Below are positions 1 to 7,682 of a stretch of DNA of 12,030 bases, in pieces. The notes beneath the pieces were generated by a model. It did no database searches, was not told where the DNA came from, and saw only the letters and a list, made by a program, of their open reading frames with translations. A program made the translations under genes and the position numbers. How positions within the stretch are numbered: position 1 is the stretch's first letter; each line of letters opens with the position of its first letter. The stretch is from Flavobacteriales bacterium (GTDB lineage Bacteria; Bacteroidota; Bacteroidia; Flavobacteriales_D; Crocinitomicaceae), in NCBI GenBank assembly GCA_018665005.1, contig JABJEE010000186.1, positions 1 through 12,030 of the forward strand. The letters run 5' to 3'.

Positions 1-113
1 CTGTCACTCCACGTATCATCAAGTACTTGCATGTAAAAAAGCCGAGAGATGTATATAATCCCAACAAACAATATGAAGGAAATTATCACATATCTTCTAT
101 TTTCTACATTCAA
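1..113 (-). CDS. mrdA: Penicillin-binding protein 2 (mrdA), N-terminal 37 codons only, cut by window edge
   Basis: The minus strand after mreD is open to the window edge. It encodes a short cytosolic stretch (NVENRRY), a hydrophobic segment at about residues 8-22, then SRLFYMQVLDD. This is the usual opening of a Bacteroidota PBP2: a signal-anchor helix followed by an R-L-F-Y-x-Q-V-L motif. PBP2 is the class B transpeptidase that crosslinks lateral-wall peptidoglycan in the elongasome. The frame has a stop 18 bases upstream and no ATG, so the start is taken as TTG at 113-111, one base after the mreD stop. A GTG at 89-87 is the only later candidate and would remove the cytosolic lead. The catalytic domain lies outside the window. 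The identity rests on this short N-terminus plus its position after mreBCD, where mrdA and rodA normally follow. Confidence 0.82.
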   Translation of the reverse strand, partial: MNVENRRYVIISFILFVGIIYISRLFYMQVLDDTWSD

Positions 114-114
114 T

Positions 115-624
115 TTATTTTGACTTTTTAAGTAGTAAGGTTTGTAAGATAACACAAACGATAAATGAAAGCAGGGTGCTGGGCAGTGTTTTTTGAAGAA
201 TTAACAAGAATTCTGAAATTGAAAAACTCTCCATGGAAAAAAACCACAAATGATGAAAAATCAACAGTGACCCAAAAGCAAAGATAAACCACTTGTTTCC
301 CATGTCGAATATAGATGGATTTTTAATTGTATCATACCCATCACGAGGAGCAAACCACCGGAAAACGAAAGGTCTTAAGTAAGCCATAAAAACCAAAGCT
401 GAAGCGTGTAAACCAAAAGTGTTAGACAAGACATCAATAAAAAGACCTAAAAAAAAGGAAATAAATAATAAACGAATAACTGATAAATCGAAAGGCAAAA
501 GCATGATGTACAATGGCGAAACCATAATGTGTACATATGGATTTATTTCTAATTGATTAAAAATAAATACTTGTAGAAAAACAAATAACAAGAATCTAAA
601 AATGAAAGTGTAAAATTGTCCCAT
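115..624 (-). CDS. mreD: Rod shape-determining membrane protein MreD
   Basis: A 169-residue, strongly hydrophobic protein with several predicted membrane helices (about residues 6-22, 33-45, 48-65, 68-88, 111-128 and 138-163). MreD is an inner-membrane partner of MreC in the elongation machinery that links MreB filaments to the PBP2-RodA synthase. The central block has the pattern GLFIDVLSNTFGLHASA (residues 60-76) followed by AYLRPFVFRWFAPRDGY (81-97). This is the recognisable Bacteroidota MreD core: F-x-D-x-x-S-N-T-x-G-x-H-A, then R-P and P-R-x-G-Y. The family is poorly conserved overall, so position counts: it sits directly after mreC (2 bases apart) and directly before mrdA (1 base apart). 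The start is ATG at 624-622. Nothing suggests truncation. Confidence 0.92.
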   Translation of the reverse strand: MGQFYTFIFRFLLFVFLQVFIFNQLEINPYVHIMVSPLYIMLLPFDLSVIRLLFISFFLGLFIDVLSNTFGLHASALVFMAYLRPFVFRWFAPRDGYDTIKNPSIFDMGNKWFIFAFGSLLIFHHLWFFSMESFSISEFLLILQKTLPSTLLSFIVCVILQTLLLKKSK

Positions 625-626
625 AA

Positions 627-1457
627 TTATTGTTCCCCGTTGTCGTTTTCAAGCAAGATCATCTCGTTGCGAAACAAATTATTGATTACATATACATTTT
701 CGAGTGAGTTATATTTTTCTGAAAAAGTAATTTCGATTTTCCATACAGACTTTCCTTCAATGGGTTTAACGGCAGTAACTCTACCGACAGGGAGCCCTTT
801 AGGAAAGATACCGCTACCCCCTCTCGTAATAACCTTCGAATCAATAGCTATTTTTATATCATTCGTAATACCAGAGATGTATCCTACATTTGGATCTTCT
901 CCATTCCACTTAAGCAAGCCGAACGCACCGTTACCTTCAATCATGACATCTATGTTGATATCTGAAGTTAACACGCTTTTTACAATGCTAAAATGCGTAC
1001 TGGAAGCGTGAATAATTCCAACCACTCCCTTGCTAGAAAAAACGCCCATACCGCGATTTATACCTTGTGTTTTTCCGATGTTTAGTGTAAAAAAATTATT
1101 CCTACTCGTTGTTGTCGAGTTGATAATTGTTGCTGGAATGTAATGATATTGTTGTTGATGAATGGTGTCCTGAACAGGAATAGAATCTTTTTGTCGTTCG
1201 TACAAAAAAGAAGGAATTTTAGACCGGAGTTTAATGTTTTCTATCTGAAGGTTTCGATTGTTCTCTTCAAGATTGAAATGTTTGGTTATCGAATGTTTAA
1301 TCTCAAATAGGGTTCCAGAAAAAGAGGATGCAGTAGTGAAATAATTGCTTTTGGGTACAGTCATAAATGAGATATAAAAGTAGAAAGCAATTCCTTGAAG
1401 AAATAAAAAAACGAAGAAAACTCTTAGTTTTTGAATAAATTCAATCAGATTCTGCAT
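627..1457 (-). CDS. mreC: Rod shape-determining protein MreC
   Basis: A 276-residue periplasmic scaffold protein of the elongasome that contacts PBP2 and MreD. It shows one N-terminal membrane anchor (about residues 11-30), a short coiled-coil-like stretch rich in E, N and K (about 62-80), then the beta-domain core. That core has the family signatures N-F-F-T-L-N-x-G-x-x-x-G-I-x-x-G-M-G-V (about 121-139), KGVVG (143-147), and TRGGSGIFPKGLPVG (211-225), the glycine-rich motif typical of MreC. It is shorter than the E. coli protein, as is usual in Bacteroidota. The chosen start is ATG at 1457-1455, giving MQNLIEF; a TTG two codons upstream (1463) is possible but unneeded. The gap to mreB is 58 bases and to mreD 2 bases. 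Confidence 0.95.
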   Translation of the reverse strand: MQNLIEFIQKLRVFFVFLFLQGIAFYFYISFMTVPKSNYFTTASSFSGTLFEIKHSITKHFNLEENNRNLQIENIKLRSKIPSFLYERQKDSIPVQDTIHQQQYHYIPATIINSTTTSRNNFFTLNIGKTQGINRGMGVFSSKGVVGIIHASSTHFSIVKSVLTSDINIDVMIEGNGAFGLLKWNGEDPNVGYISGITNDIKIAIDSKVITRGGSGIFPKGLPVGRVTAVKPIEGKSVWKIEITFSEKYNSLENVYVINNLFRNEMILLENDNGEQ

Positions 1458-1515
1458 CTTCAAAGATAATAAACAACCGGTGAATAAACCCGAAGAAAAA
1501 GAAAATTATAAAGAA

Positions 1516-2541
1516 TTAATCTTTGATAAGAAACTGATATTTATCGATGTTTTTTAAGGCAATACTTGTTCCCCTCGCAACTGCCCTTAAAGGATCTTCT
1601 GCAATATGAACAGGAAGCTTTGTTTTGGCTGAGATTCGATCATCAAGTCCTCTAAGCATAGATCCACCACCAGCTAAATAGATACCTGTTTTGTATATAT
1701 CCGCAGATAGTTCTGGAGGAGTCATCTCTAAGGCACTTAAAATAGCCTCTTCGATTTTTGAAATGGTTTTATCCAAAGCATGTGCAACTTCAGTATATGA
1801 AACCATTATTTCTTTGGGAATTCCAGTCATCAAATCTCTTCCCCTTACAGCAAAATCCGAAGGAGGGGTTTCTAAATCGGGCAATGCTGCCCCCACCTCT
1901 ATTTTGATTTGTTCAGCAGTTCTTTCTCCAACAAGAATATTGTGTTGTCGTCTCATATACTCCTCTATATCATTGGTGAAGTCGTCCCCTGCAATCCTTA
2001 TTGATTTATCACAAACGATACCACCTAACGCTATTACTGCAATTTCAGATGTTCCTCCACCGATATCTATAATCATATTACCCATGGGCTCTTCAACATC
2101 AATCCCAATCCCAATAGCAGCAGCCATTGGTTCATGAATGAGGTAAACCTCTTTTGCACCTGCATGTTCTGCAGAATCACGAACCGCTCTTTTTTCAACC
2201 TCTGTTATTCCAGAAGGAATGCAGATAACCATTCTCAATGTTGGGTTAAACAGACTTCTTCCCGAGTTGATCATTTTAATCATCCCACGAATCATTTGTT
2301 CTGCACTTTGAAAATCAGCGATAACACCATCTTTTAGGGGACGCACTGTTTCAATTAACTTGTGGGTTTTTCCATGCATCTGTTGGGCTTTTTTTCCAAT
2401 TGCCACAATTTTTCCAGATTGAATGTCTTTAGCAACGATTGAAGGCTCGTCAACGACGACCTTATCATTCCAAATAATTAGGGTGTTAGCCGTACCTAAG
2501 TCAATTGCTATTTCTTGCGTTAAAAAACTAAAAATCCCCAT
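1516..2541 (-). CDS. mreB: Actin-like rod shape-determining protein MreB
   Basis: A 341-residue bacterial actin that forms membrane-associated filaments and organises lateral wall synthesis. All actin-fold nucleotide-binding motifs are visible: phosphate-1 DLGTANT (residues 14-20), phosphate-2 DIGGGTSE (159-166) and adenosine-site GGGSMLRG (291-298). HEPMAAAIG (136-144) is also conserved. The start is placed at the ATG at 2541-2539 because it gives MGIFSFLTQEIAIDLGTANT, the canonical family N-terminus. An in-frame ATG at 2574 would add 11 residues (GFYCFNINFK) with no family counterpart. purH lies 64 bases upstream on the same strand and mreC follows, so it can be read from a purH transcript. 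A possible own promoter lies in the purH-mreB gap. Confidence 0.98.
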   Translation of the reverse strand: MGIFSFLTQEIAIDLGTANTLIIWNDKVVVDEPSIVAKDIQSGKIVAIGKKAQQMHGKTHKLIETVRPLKDGVIADFQSAEQMIRGMIKMINSGRSLFNPTLRMVICIPSGITEVEKRAVRDSAEHAGAKEVYLIHEPMAAAIGIGIDVEEPMGNMIIDIGGGTSEIAVIALGGIVCDKSIRIAGDDFTNDIEEYMRRQHNILVGERTAEQIKIEVGAALPDLETPPSDFAVRGRDLMTGIPKEIMVSYTEVAHALDKTISKIEEAILSALEMTPPELSADIYKTGIYLAGGGSMLRGLDDRISAKTKLPVHIAEDPLRAVARGTSIALKNIDKYQFLIKD

Positions 2542-2591
2542 TTTAAAATTTATATTGAAACAATAGAAGCCCATAAATTAAAGGCAACATT

Positions 2592-2599
2592 CAAATATA
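2592..2599 (-). promoter_or_regulatory. Possible Bacteroidota -7 promoter element ahead of mreB
   Basis: On the minus strand the 8-mer TATATTTG matches the Bacteroidota primary-sigma -7 consensus TAnnTTTG exactly. It lies just after the purH stop and would put a transcript start about 45 bases ahead of the chosen mreB ATG. No clear TTG -33 element is found at the usual 17-23-base distance, so this is only a candidate for separate expression of mreBCD. AT-rich sequence makes chance matches common. Confidence 0.27.
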
Positions 2600-2605
2600 A
2601 TAAAG

Positions 2606-4126
2606 TTAATGTTTGAAATGACGAATTCCGGTAAAAACCATTTTCATTTCATTTTCGTCACAGTACTCAATTGATAATTTGTCTTTTATTGATCCTCCAG
2701 GCTGAATAACGGTTTTAATTCCTTCGTTACAGGCGATTTCTACACAATCGGGAAACGGAAAAAAAGCATCACTTGCCATGACTGCTCCATTGAGGTCAAA
2801 ATCAAAAGATTTTGCCTTGTGAATAGCCTGTCTTAAGGCATCAACTCGAGAGGTTTGACCAGTTCCACTTGCTAAAAGCTGGTTGTTCTTTGCCAAAACA
2901 ATAGTATTTGACTTCGTATGTTTAGATATTTTATTGGCAAATAAAAGGTCCGAAACTTCCGAATCGTCTACCCTTTTTATAGTCACACAGTTTAATTCTT
3001 TCTCTGTTTCAGTTAAAACATCTCTATCTTGGACAAGAAAACCATTTAAAATGGTTCGGACAGTGCGATTGGCTCTTTGAAAGGAATGGGACTTAAGTAG
3101 AATTCTATTTTTCTTTTGTTTTAAAATCGTTAAAGCAGTTTCTTCAAATTCGGGAGCTATAAGAACCTCACAGAATAAATCAGTAATTAATTCAGCAGTT
3201 TCTTTATCAATGGGTTTATTTGAAACGAGAACGCCTCCAAAGGCACTAACAGGATCTCCTTCTAAAGCAGCGGTATACGCTTCCTTAATCGTTTTCCTCG
3301 AGCTAAAGCCACAAGCATTATTATGTTTTAAAATACCAAAGGTTGGCAAAGCATCTTGAAATTCGAGAATAAGATTCATGGCGGCATCAACATCCAAAAG
3401 GTTATTGTATGAAAGTTCTTTACCATGAAGTTGATCAAACATCTCATTAAAGTCTCCGAAATAGAAGCCTTTTTGATGAGGGTTTTCGCCATACCTTAGG
3501 GTTCTTGAATTAGAGTTACTGATCTTTAAATACTCCGTTTGTTCAGGAGCAAAGTAATCATGGATGGAGGTGTCATAATGAGAAGAAACCTGAAAGGCTT
3601 CACTAGCATATTTTCTTCTCTGCTCTTCGGTAGTATTGGCGCCTTGTTCTTTTAGAATTTCAACAAATCCTGCGTATTGTTTTATCGTTGACAATACCAC
3701 AACATCATTAAAGTTTTTTGCTGCTGCTCGAATTAATGAAATTCCGCCAATGTCTATTTTTTCAATAATTTCGTCATGACTCCCTCCAGAAGAACAAACT
3801 TCTTCAAATGGATAAAGATCAACGATTACAAGGTCAATAGATGGAATGCCATACTCTAAAATGGTTTCTTGGTCTGAGCGTAAAGATCGGCGATTTAGGA
3901 TACCACCAAAAACTTTTGGGTGAAGTGTTTTTACTCGTCCACCAAGAATAGAAGGATATTCTGTTAAATCTTCAACACGAATCACCGGTATCCCGAGCTC
4001 TTCAATGAAAGCTTGGGTTCCACCTGTTGAATAGATTTCAACATTGTTTTTATGTAGCTCTTGAACGATGTTTTCTAATCCGGTTTTATAGTAAACGGAA
4101 ATTAATGCTGATTTAATTTTTTTCAT
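2606..4126 (-). CDS. purH: Bifunctional AICAR formyltransferase / IMP cyclohydrolase PurH
   Basis: A 506-residue cytosolic enzyme for the last two steps of de novo purine synthesis: formylation of AICAR with 10-formyl-tetrahydrofolate, then ring closure to IMP. The N-terminal cyclohydrolase (MGS-like) domain shows STGGT (residues 33-37), GGRVKTLHPKVFGGIL (62-77), LYPF (104-107), DIGG (125-128) and RAAAKN (133-138), which includes the expected active-site Lys66, Asp125 and Lys137. The formyltransferase domain shows RYGENPHQ (211-218), KHNNACG (267-273, catalytic Lys-His pair), DPVSAFGG (291-298), GTGQTSR (421-427) and SDAFFPFPD (452-460). The start is ATG at 4126-4124. It follows the nrdA terminator, so it should have its own promoter in the roughly 30 bases between them or nearby, and it leads into mreBCD. 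Confidence 0.98.
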   Translation of the reverse strand: MKKIKSALISVYYKTGLENIVQELHKNNVEIYSTGGTQAFIEELGIPVIRVEDLTEYPSILGGRVKTLHPKVFGGILNRRSLRSDQETILEYGIPSIDLVIVDLYPFEEVCSSGGSHDEIIEKIDIGGISLIRAAAKNFNDVVVLSTIKQYAGFVEILKEQGANTTEEQRRKYASEAFQVSSHYDTSIHDYFAPEQTEYLKISNSNSRTLRYGENPHQKGFYFGDFNEMFDQLHGKELSYNNLLDVDAAMNLILEFQDALPTFGILKHNNACGFSSRKTIKEAYTAALEGDPVSAFGGVLVSNKPIDKETAELITDLFCEVLIAPEFEETALTILKQKKNRILLKSHSFQRANRTVRTILNGFLVQDRDVLTETEKELNCVTIKRVDDSEVSDLLFANKISKHTKSNTIVLAKNNQLLASGTGQTSRVDALRQAIHKAKSFDFDLNGAVMASDAFFPFPDCVEIACNEGIKTVIQPGGSIKDKLSIEYCDENEMKMVFTGIRHFKH

Positions 4127-4155
4127 ATCAGAAAAATAGATTCTTTATAAATTAT

Positions 4156-4179
4156 AAAGGGCCGCAACAGCAACCCTTT
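4156..4179 (-). terminator. Rho-independent terminator after nrdA
   Basis: Read on the minus strand this is AAAGGGTTGC, loop TGTT, then GCGGCCCTTT, followed by ATAATTTATAAA. As RNA it forms an uninterrupted 10-bp stem that includes two G-U wobbles, closed by a 4-base loop, with an A/U-rich tail. The wobble pairs become A-C mismatches on the plus strand, so the element is directional. It begins 27 bases after the nrdA stop and separates nrdBA from purH. Confidence 0.8.
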
Positions 4180-4206
4180 TTGATATTCAATGAATTATTT
4201 ACAAGA

Positions 4207-6555
4207 CTAACCAGAGCACATTTCACAATCATCAGGATCATCTAAAGAACAGGCGATTTCCTCTTTAGATTTGCTCGTGCTTTTAGCAACAACATCCTTG
4301 TCAACAGTAAACTTAATGGCATCTGTAGCCGCTTTTGTTCGGAGGTAGTACATACCTGTTTTAAGTCCTTTTTCCCATCCGTAAAAATGCATTGAGGTCA
4401 ATTTTCCAAAATTGGCATTTTCCATGAAGATGTTTAGCGACTGACTTTGACAAATGTATGCCCCTCTATCAGCGGCCTGCTCAATAATTGATTTTTGTGA
4501 AATCTCCCAAGCTGTTTTGTATAATTGCTTTAAATTCTCCGGAACATCTTCAATGTTTTGAACAGATCCATTCGCAGCCATTATTTTTTGTCTCATTGTT
4601 TTATCCCAAAGACCTTCTTTAACGAGATCTTTCAATAAATGCTTATTTACAATAATGAACTCTCCAGATAAAACCCTACGGGTATAAATATTTGAGGTAT
4701 AAGGCTCAAAACATTCATTATTTCCGAGTATTTGAGCAGTTGAGGCTGTTGGCATTGGGGCCAATAACAATGAGTTTCTTACACCATATTTTTTCACTTC
4801 ATCTTTAAGAAGGTCCCACTCCCACCTTTGGGTTGGTTTAACATTCCACATGTCGAATTGAAATATTCCTTTAGAAACAGGAGACCCTGCATACGATTCA
4901 TATGCCCCATCTTCTTTTGCTAAATCTTTTGACGCTGTCATTGACGCAAAATAGATGGTTTCAAAAACCTCACGGTTAAGTGCCTTTGCTTCTTCTGATT
5001 CAAAAGGCAATCTCATCATGATAAATGCATCAGCCAATCCTTGAACGCCTAAACCAATTGGCCGGTGTCTTAAATTGGAGTTTTTAGCCTCTTCAACAGG
5101 GTAAAAATTCTCATCAATAATTCTGTTAAGGTTTATGGTTGCTTGGTACGTTACTTCAAATAGTTTTTCGAAATTAAATGTTGAATCATCATTAACGTAT
5201 TTTGGTAGAGCCAGGGACGCAAGGTTACAAACCGCAACTTCATCAGGTGCAGTATATTCAATAATCTCAGTACAAAGGTTAGAAGACTTAATAACGCCAA
5301 GGTTTTGCTGGTTAGATTTTGCATTAGCAGCATCTTTGTAGAGCATATATGGAGTTCCTGTTTCTATTTGAGATTCAAGTATTTTAAACCAAAGGTCTTG
5401 CGCTTTTATGGTTTTTCTTCCTTTACCGTCTTTTTCGTATTTGGTGTAAAGTTTCTCAAATTCTTTACTGTGAGTATCAGACAATCCAGGGCATTCGTGA
5501 GGACACATTAGGGTCCAATCACCGTTTTCTTTTACACGCTTCATGAATAAATCGGGAATCCATAAGGCATAAAACAAATCACGCGCGCGCTGTTCTTCTT
5601 TTCCGTGATTCTTTTTTAGATCTAAGAAGTCAAAAACATCAGCATGCCAAGGCTCTAGGTACATTGCAAAAGAACCCTTACGTTTTCCACCACCTTGGTC
5701 AACATATCGAGCAGTATCATTGAAAACTCTTAACATTGGAACGATTCCATTTGAGGTGCCATTCGTGCCTTTAATGTATGAGCCTGTTGCTCGAATATCA
5801 TGAAGAGAAAGTCCGATTCCTCCTGCAGATTGAGAAATTTGAGCACAAGATTTTAAAGTATCATAAATACCATCGATACTATCCTCTTTCATGGTTAGTA
5901 GAAAACAAGATGACATTTGAGGCTTTGGAGTTCCTGAATTAAACAATGTTGGTGTCGCGTGCGTAAACCATCCTTCTGACATTAAATTGTAGGTTCGGAT
6001 TGCAGACTCAACATCATTTTTGTGAATGCCAACAGAAACACGCATGAGCATTTGTTGAGGTCTTTCAGCAATATTTCCATTTAACTTCATCAGGTATGAT
6101 CTGGTTAAAGTTTTAAAACCAAAGTAGTCATATCTAAAGTCTCTATCATATATGATGCTCGAGTCAAGCAAGTTTTTATTATCCATTATGATGTCATGAA
6201 CTTCTTTGGATAATAGGGCTGCATTTTCTCCAGTTTTTGGATCAATATAATTGTATAAATCCTGCATTACATCTGAAAATGTTTTTTTCGTTTCTTTATG
6301 CAGATTCGACACAGCAATACGAGATGCCAATAGGGCATAATCAGGGTGGTCAATGGTTTTCGCCGCCGCAACTTCTGCGGCAAGGTTGTCAAGGTCTGAT
6401 GTTGAAACGCCATCGTAGATCCCCTCAATAACCTTCATGGCAACGGCTTCTGGAGAAACCAATGGGTCTAAGCCATAACACATTTTTATAATTCTTGCCG
6501 TAATTTTGTCAAATTTTACGGGTTCTTTTTTTCCTTCTCTTTTTACTACGTACAT
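4207..6555 (-). CDS. nrdA: Class I ribonucleoside-diphosphate reductase, large (alpha) subunit
   Basis: A 782-residue catalytic subunit that reduces ribonucleoside diphosphates to deoxyribonucleotides together with NrdB. An N-terminal ATP-cone (about residues 1-92, beginning YVVKREGKKEPVKFDKI) implies allosteric activity control. Catalytic residues are in place: Cys217 in SSCFLL, Asn426-Cys428-Glu430 in NLCTE (the thiyl-radical cysteine is Cys428), Cys443 in AVCNLASL, and the radical-transfer pair Tyr736-Tyr737 in KTGMYYLRT. The tail has the shuttle cysteines C777-x-x-C780 (DDCEMCSG), spaced as in eukaryotic R1 rather than as in E. coli NrdA. The ATP-cone and the SMHFYGW-KGLKTGMYYLRT segment also read much closer to animal RRM1 than to E. 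coli. nrdB lies 21 bases upstream, and an intrinsic terminator follows. The start is ATG at 6555-6553. Confidence 0.98.
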   Translation of the reverse strand: MYVVKREGKKEPVKFDKITARIIKMCYGLDPLVSPEAVAMKVIEGIYDGVSTSDLDNLAAEVAAAKTIDHPDYALLASRIAVSNLHKETKKTFSDVMQDLYNYIDPKTGENAALLSKEVHDIIMDNKNLLDSSIIYDRDFRYDYFGFKTLTRSYLMKLNGNIAERPQQMLMRVSVGIHKNDVESAIRTYNLMSEGWFTHATPTLFNSGTPKPQMSSCFLLTMKEDSIDGIYDTLKSCAQISQSAGGIGLSLHDIRATGSYIKGTNGTSNGIVPMLRVFNDTARYVDQGGGKRKGSFAMYLEPWHADVFDFLDLKKNHGKEEQRARDLFYALWIPDLFMKRVKENGDWTLMCPHECPGLSDTHSKEFEKLYTKYEKDGKGRKTIKAQDLWFKILESQIETGTPYMLYKDAANAKSNQQNLGVIKSSNLCTEIIEYTAPDEVAVCNLASLALPKYVNDDSTFNFEKLFEVTYQATINLNRIIDENFYPVEEAKNSNLRHRPIGLGVQGLADAFIMMRLPFESEEAKALNREVFETIYFASMTASKDLAKEDGAYESYAGSPVSKGIFQFDMWNVKPTQRWEWDLLKDEVKKYGVRNSLLLAPMPTASTAQILGNNECFEPYTSNIYTRRVLSGEFIIVNKHLLKDLVKEGLWDKTMRQKIMAANGSVQNIEDVPENLKQLYKTAWEISQKSIIEQAADRGAYICQSQSLNIFMENANFGKLTSMHFYGWEKGLKTGMYYLRTKAATDAIKFTVDKDVVAKSTSKSKEEIACSLDDPDDCEMCSG

Positions 6556-6576
6556 CTAATTCTATTTTAACAATTC

Positions 6577-7551
6577 TTAAAAATCTTCATCCAAACTAAA
6601 AGTTTGATCATCCCCCGATAACACTCCTGCTTTTTGATACTCACCAACGCGCTTTTCAAAAAAGTTGGTTTTACCTTGTATTGAGATCATCTCCATAAAA
6701 TCAAATGGATTAGAAGCCTCGTAAATTTTTTCGTTGCCAAGCTCAACAAGCAGCCTATCAGCAACAAATTCAATATATTGTGACATCAAGTCAGAATTCA
6801 TTCCGATAAGTTTGACCGGTAGTGCATCGGTAACAAATTCTTTTTCAATTTCTACAGCATCTTGTATAATTTTAGCCACATCTTCTTTTGGAAGTTGATT
6901 AACCAAGTGCTCTGTATACAAGAGACAGGCAAAATCACAATGAAGACCTTCATCCCTTGAAATTAATTCATTGGAAAACGAAAGTCCAGGCATTAAACCT
7001 CTTTTTTTCAACCAGAATATTGAGCAAAACGATCCGGAAAAAAAGATACCTTCAACAGCAGCAAATGCAACAAGTCTTTCTGCATAACTACCCTCATCTA
7101 TCCATCTCAATGCCCAATCTGCTTTTCTCTTAACACAATCAAGAGTGTCTAGCGCATTAAAAAGATGTTTTTTCTCCGCTGAATCTTTAATGTAAGTGTC
7201 TATGAGGAGGGAATATGTTTCTGAATGAACATTTTCCATGGCGATTTGAAACCCATAGAAAAACTTCGCTTCAGTGTATTGCACTTCAGCCAAAAAGTTT
7301 TCGGCTAAGTTTTCATTTACAATACCGTCTGAAGCAGCGAAAAAAGCAAGAACGTGCTTCACAAAATGTCTTTCGTTGTCATTTAATTTACTTTCCCAAT
7401 CTATCAGGTCGGGCTGGAGGTCAATTTCCTCTGCAGTCCAAAAACTTGCTTCTGCCCGTTTATAAAAAGACCAGATGTCATCATGTTGAATTGGAAATAA
7501 CACAAATCTATTTGTGTTTTCTTGCAGGATGGGTTCTTTTTGTTCGGCCAT
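6577..7551 (-). CDS. nrdB: Class I ribonucleoside-diphosphate reductase, small (beta) subunit
   Basis: A 324-residue metal-radical subunit that generates and holds the radical passed to NrdA. All expected ligands of the di-metal site are present: Asp44 (AEEIDL), Glu106 and His109 (MENVHSE), Glu167 (VEGIFF), and Glu201 and His204 (RDEGLHCDF). The radical tyrosine is Tyr113 in SETYSLLIDTY, so this looks like a tyrosyl-radical enzyme (class Ia/Ib type) rather than the Phe-bearing class Ic. The C-terminus FSLDEDF matches the tail by which eukaryotic R2 docks on R1 (FTLDADF), consistent with the eukaryote-like NrdA beside it. The start is ATG at 7551-7549. nrdA follows after 21 bases. Two inverted repeats lie upstream and a third within codons 11-18, so local repression is possible. 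Confidence 0.98.
   Translation of the reverse strand: MAEQKEPILQENTNRFVLFPIQHDDIWSFYKRAEASFWTAEEIDLQPDLIDWESKLNDNERHFVKHVLAFFAASDGIVNENLAENFLAEVQYTEAKFFYGFQIAMENVHSETYSLLIDTYIKDSAEKKHLFNALDTLDCVKRKADWALRWIDEGSYAERLVAFAAVEGIFFSGSFCSIFWLKKRGLMPGLSFSNELISRDEGLHCDFACLLYTEHLVNQLPKEDVAKIIQDAVEIEKEFVTDALPVKLIGMNSDLMSQYIEFVADRLLVELGNEKIYEASNPFDFMEMISIQGKTNFFEKRVGEYQKAGVLSGDDQTFSLDEDF
7499..7518. repeat. 20-bp palindrome inside the nrdB 5' coding region
   Basis: The arms AACACAAAT and ATTTGTGTT are perfect 9-bp inverted repeats around a 2-base centre (CT). The site covers nrdB codons for N-T-N-R-F-V. Its outer ACAC...GTGT ends recall the NrdR box, but the core is two bases longer than that box and differs in sequence. 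It may be a protein-binding operator or coincidence. Confidence 0.4.
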
Positions 7552-7600
7552 ATTCTTTTGTTTTTGGTTTTATTTCAATTAAGGAAAAACATAATCAATG

Positions 7601-7618
7601 GAGTCTAATTTTAGACTC
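7601..7618. repeat. 18-bp palindrome 50 bp upstream of nrdB, possible operator
   Basis: GAGTCTAA and TTAGACTC are perfect 8-bp arms around a TT centre. A 2-base centre cannot form a good RNA hairpin loop, so a dyad-symmetric DNA site for a dimeric regulator is the more natural reading. It lies about 50 bases before the nrdB start codon, a position suited to control of nrdBA. The binding protein is unknown to me, and the site does not match the NrdR box. Confidence 0.5.
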
Positions 7619-7682
7619 GGATTTGAAAATATTACCCTTAAGCGTTCTGCTTCCTCAATTATTCAAGCAAAGTAGTTGTTTC

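Noticed and set aside
616..1011. A 131-codon open frame on the plus strand opposite mreC
   Set aside because: It is antisense to a clear gene, has no recognisable domain, and its composition is that of a shadow frame.
1458..1463. TTG start for mreC two codons upstream of the ATG
   Set aside because: ATG at 1457 gives the usual short cytosolic lead before the anchor, so a TTG is not needed.
1691..2137. A 148-codon open frame on the plus strand opposite mreB
   Set aside because: It mirrors the conserved mreB codons, and the low-complexity S/I/P composition is typical of an antisense shadow.
2542..2574. An in-frame ATG giving MreB 11 extra N-terminal residues
   Set aside because: The extension has no counterpart in the MreB family, while the internal ATG at 2541 gives the canonical MGIFSFLTQEIAIDLGTANT.
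3896..3941. PurH has Phe where many homologues have His in KTLHPKVHGGIL
   Set aside because: I recall Phe at this place in other Bacteroidota, and the catalytic Lys66, Asp125 and Lys137 are intact, so this is lineage variation rather than a defect.
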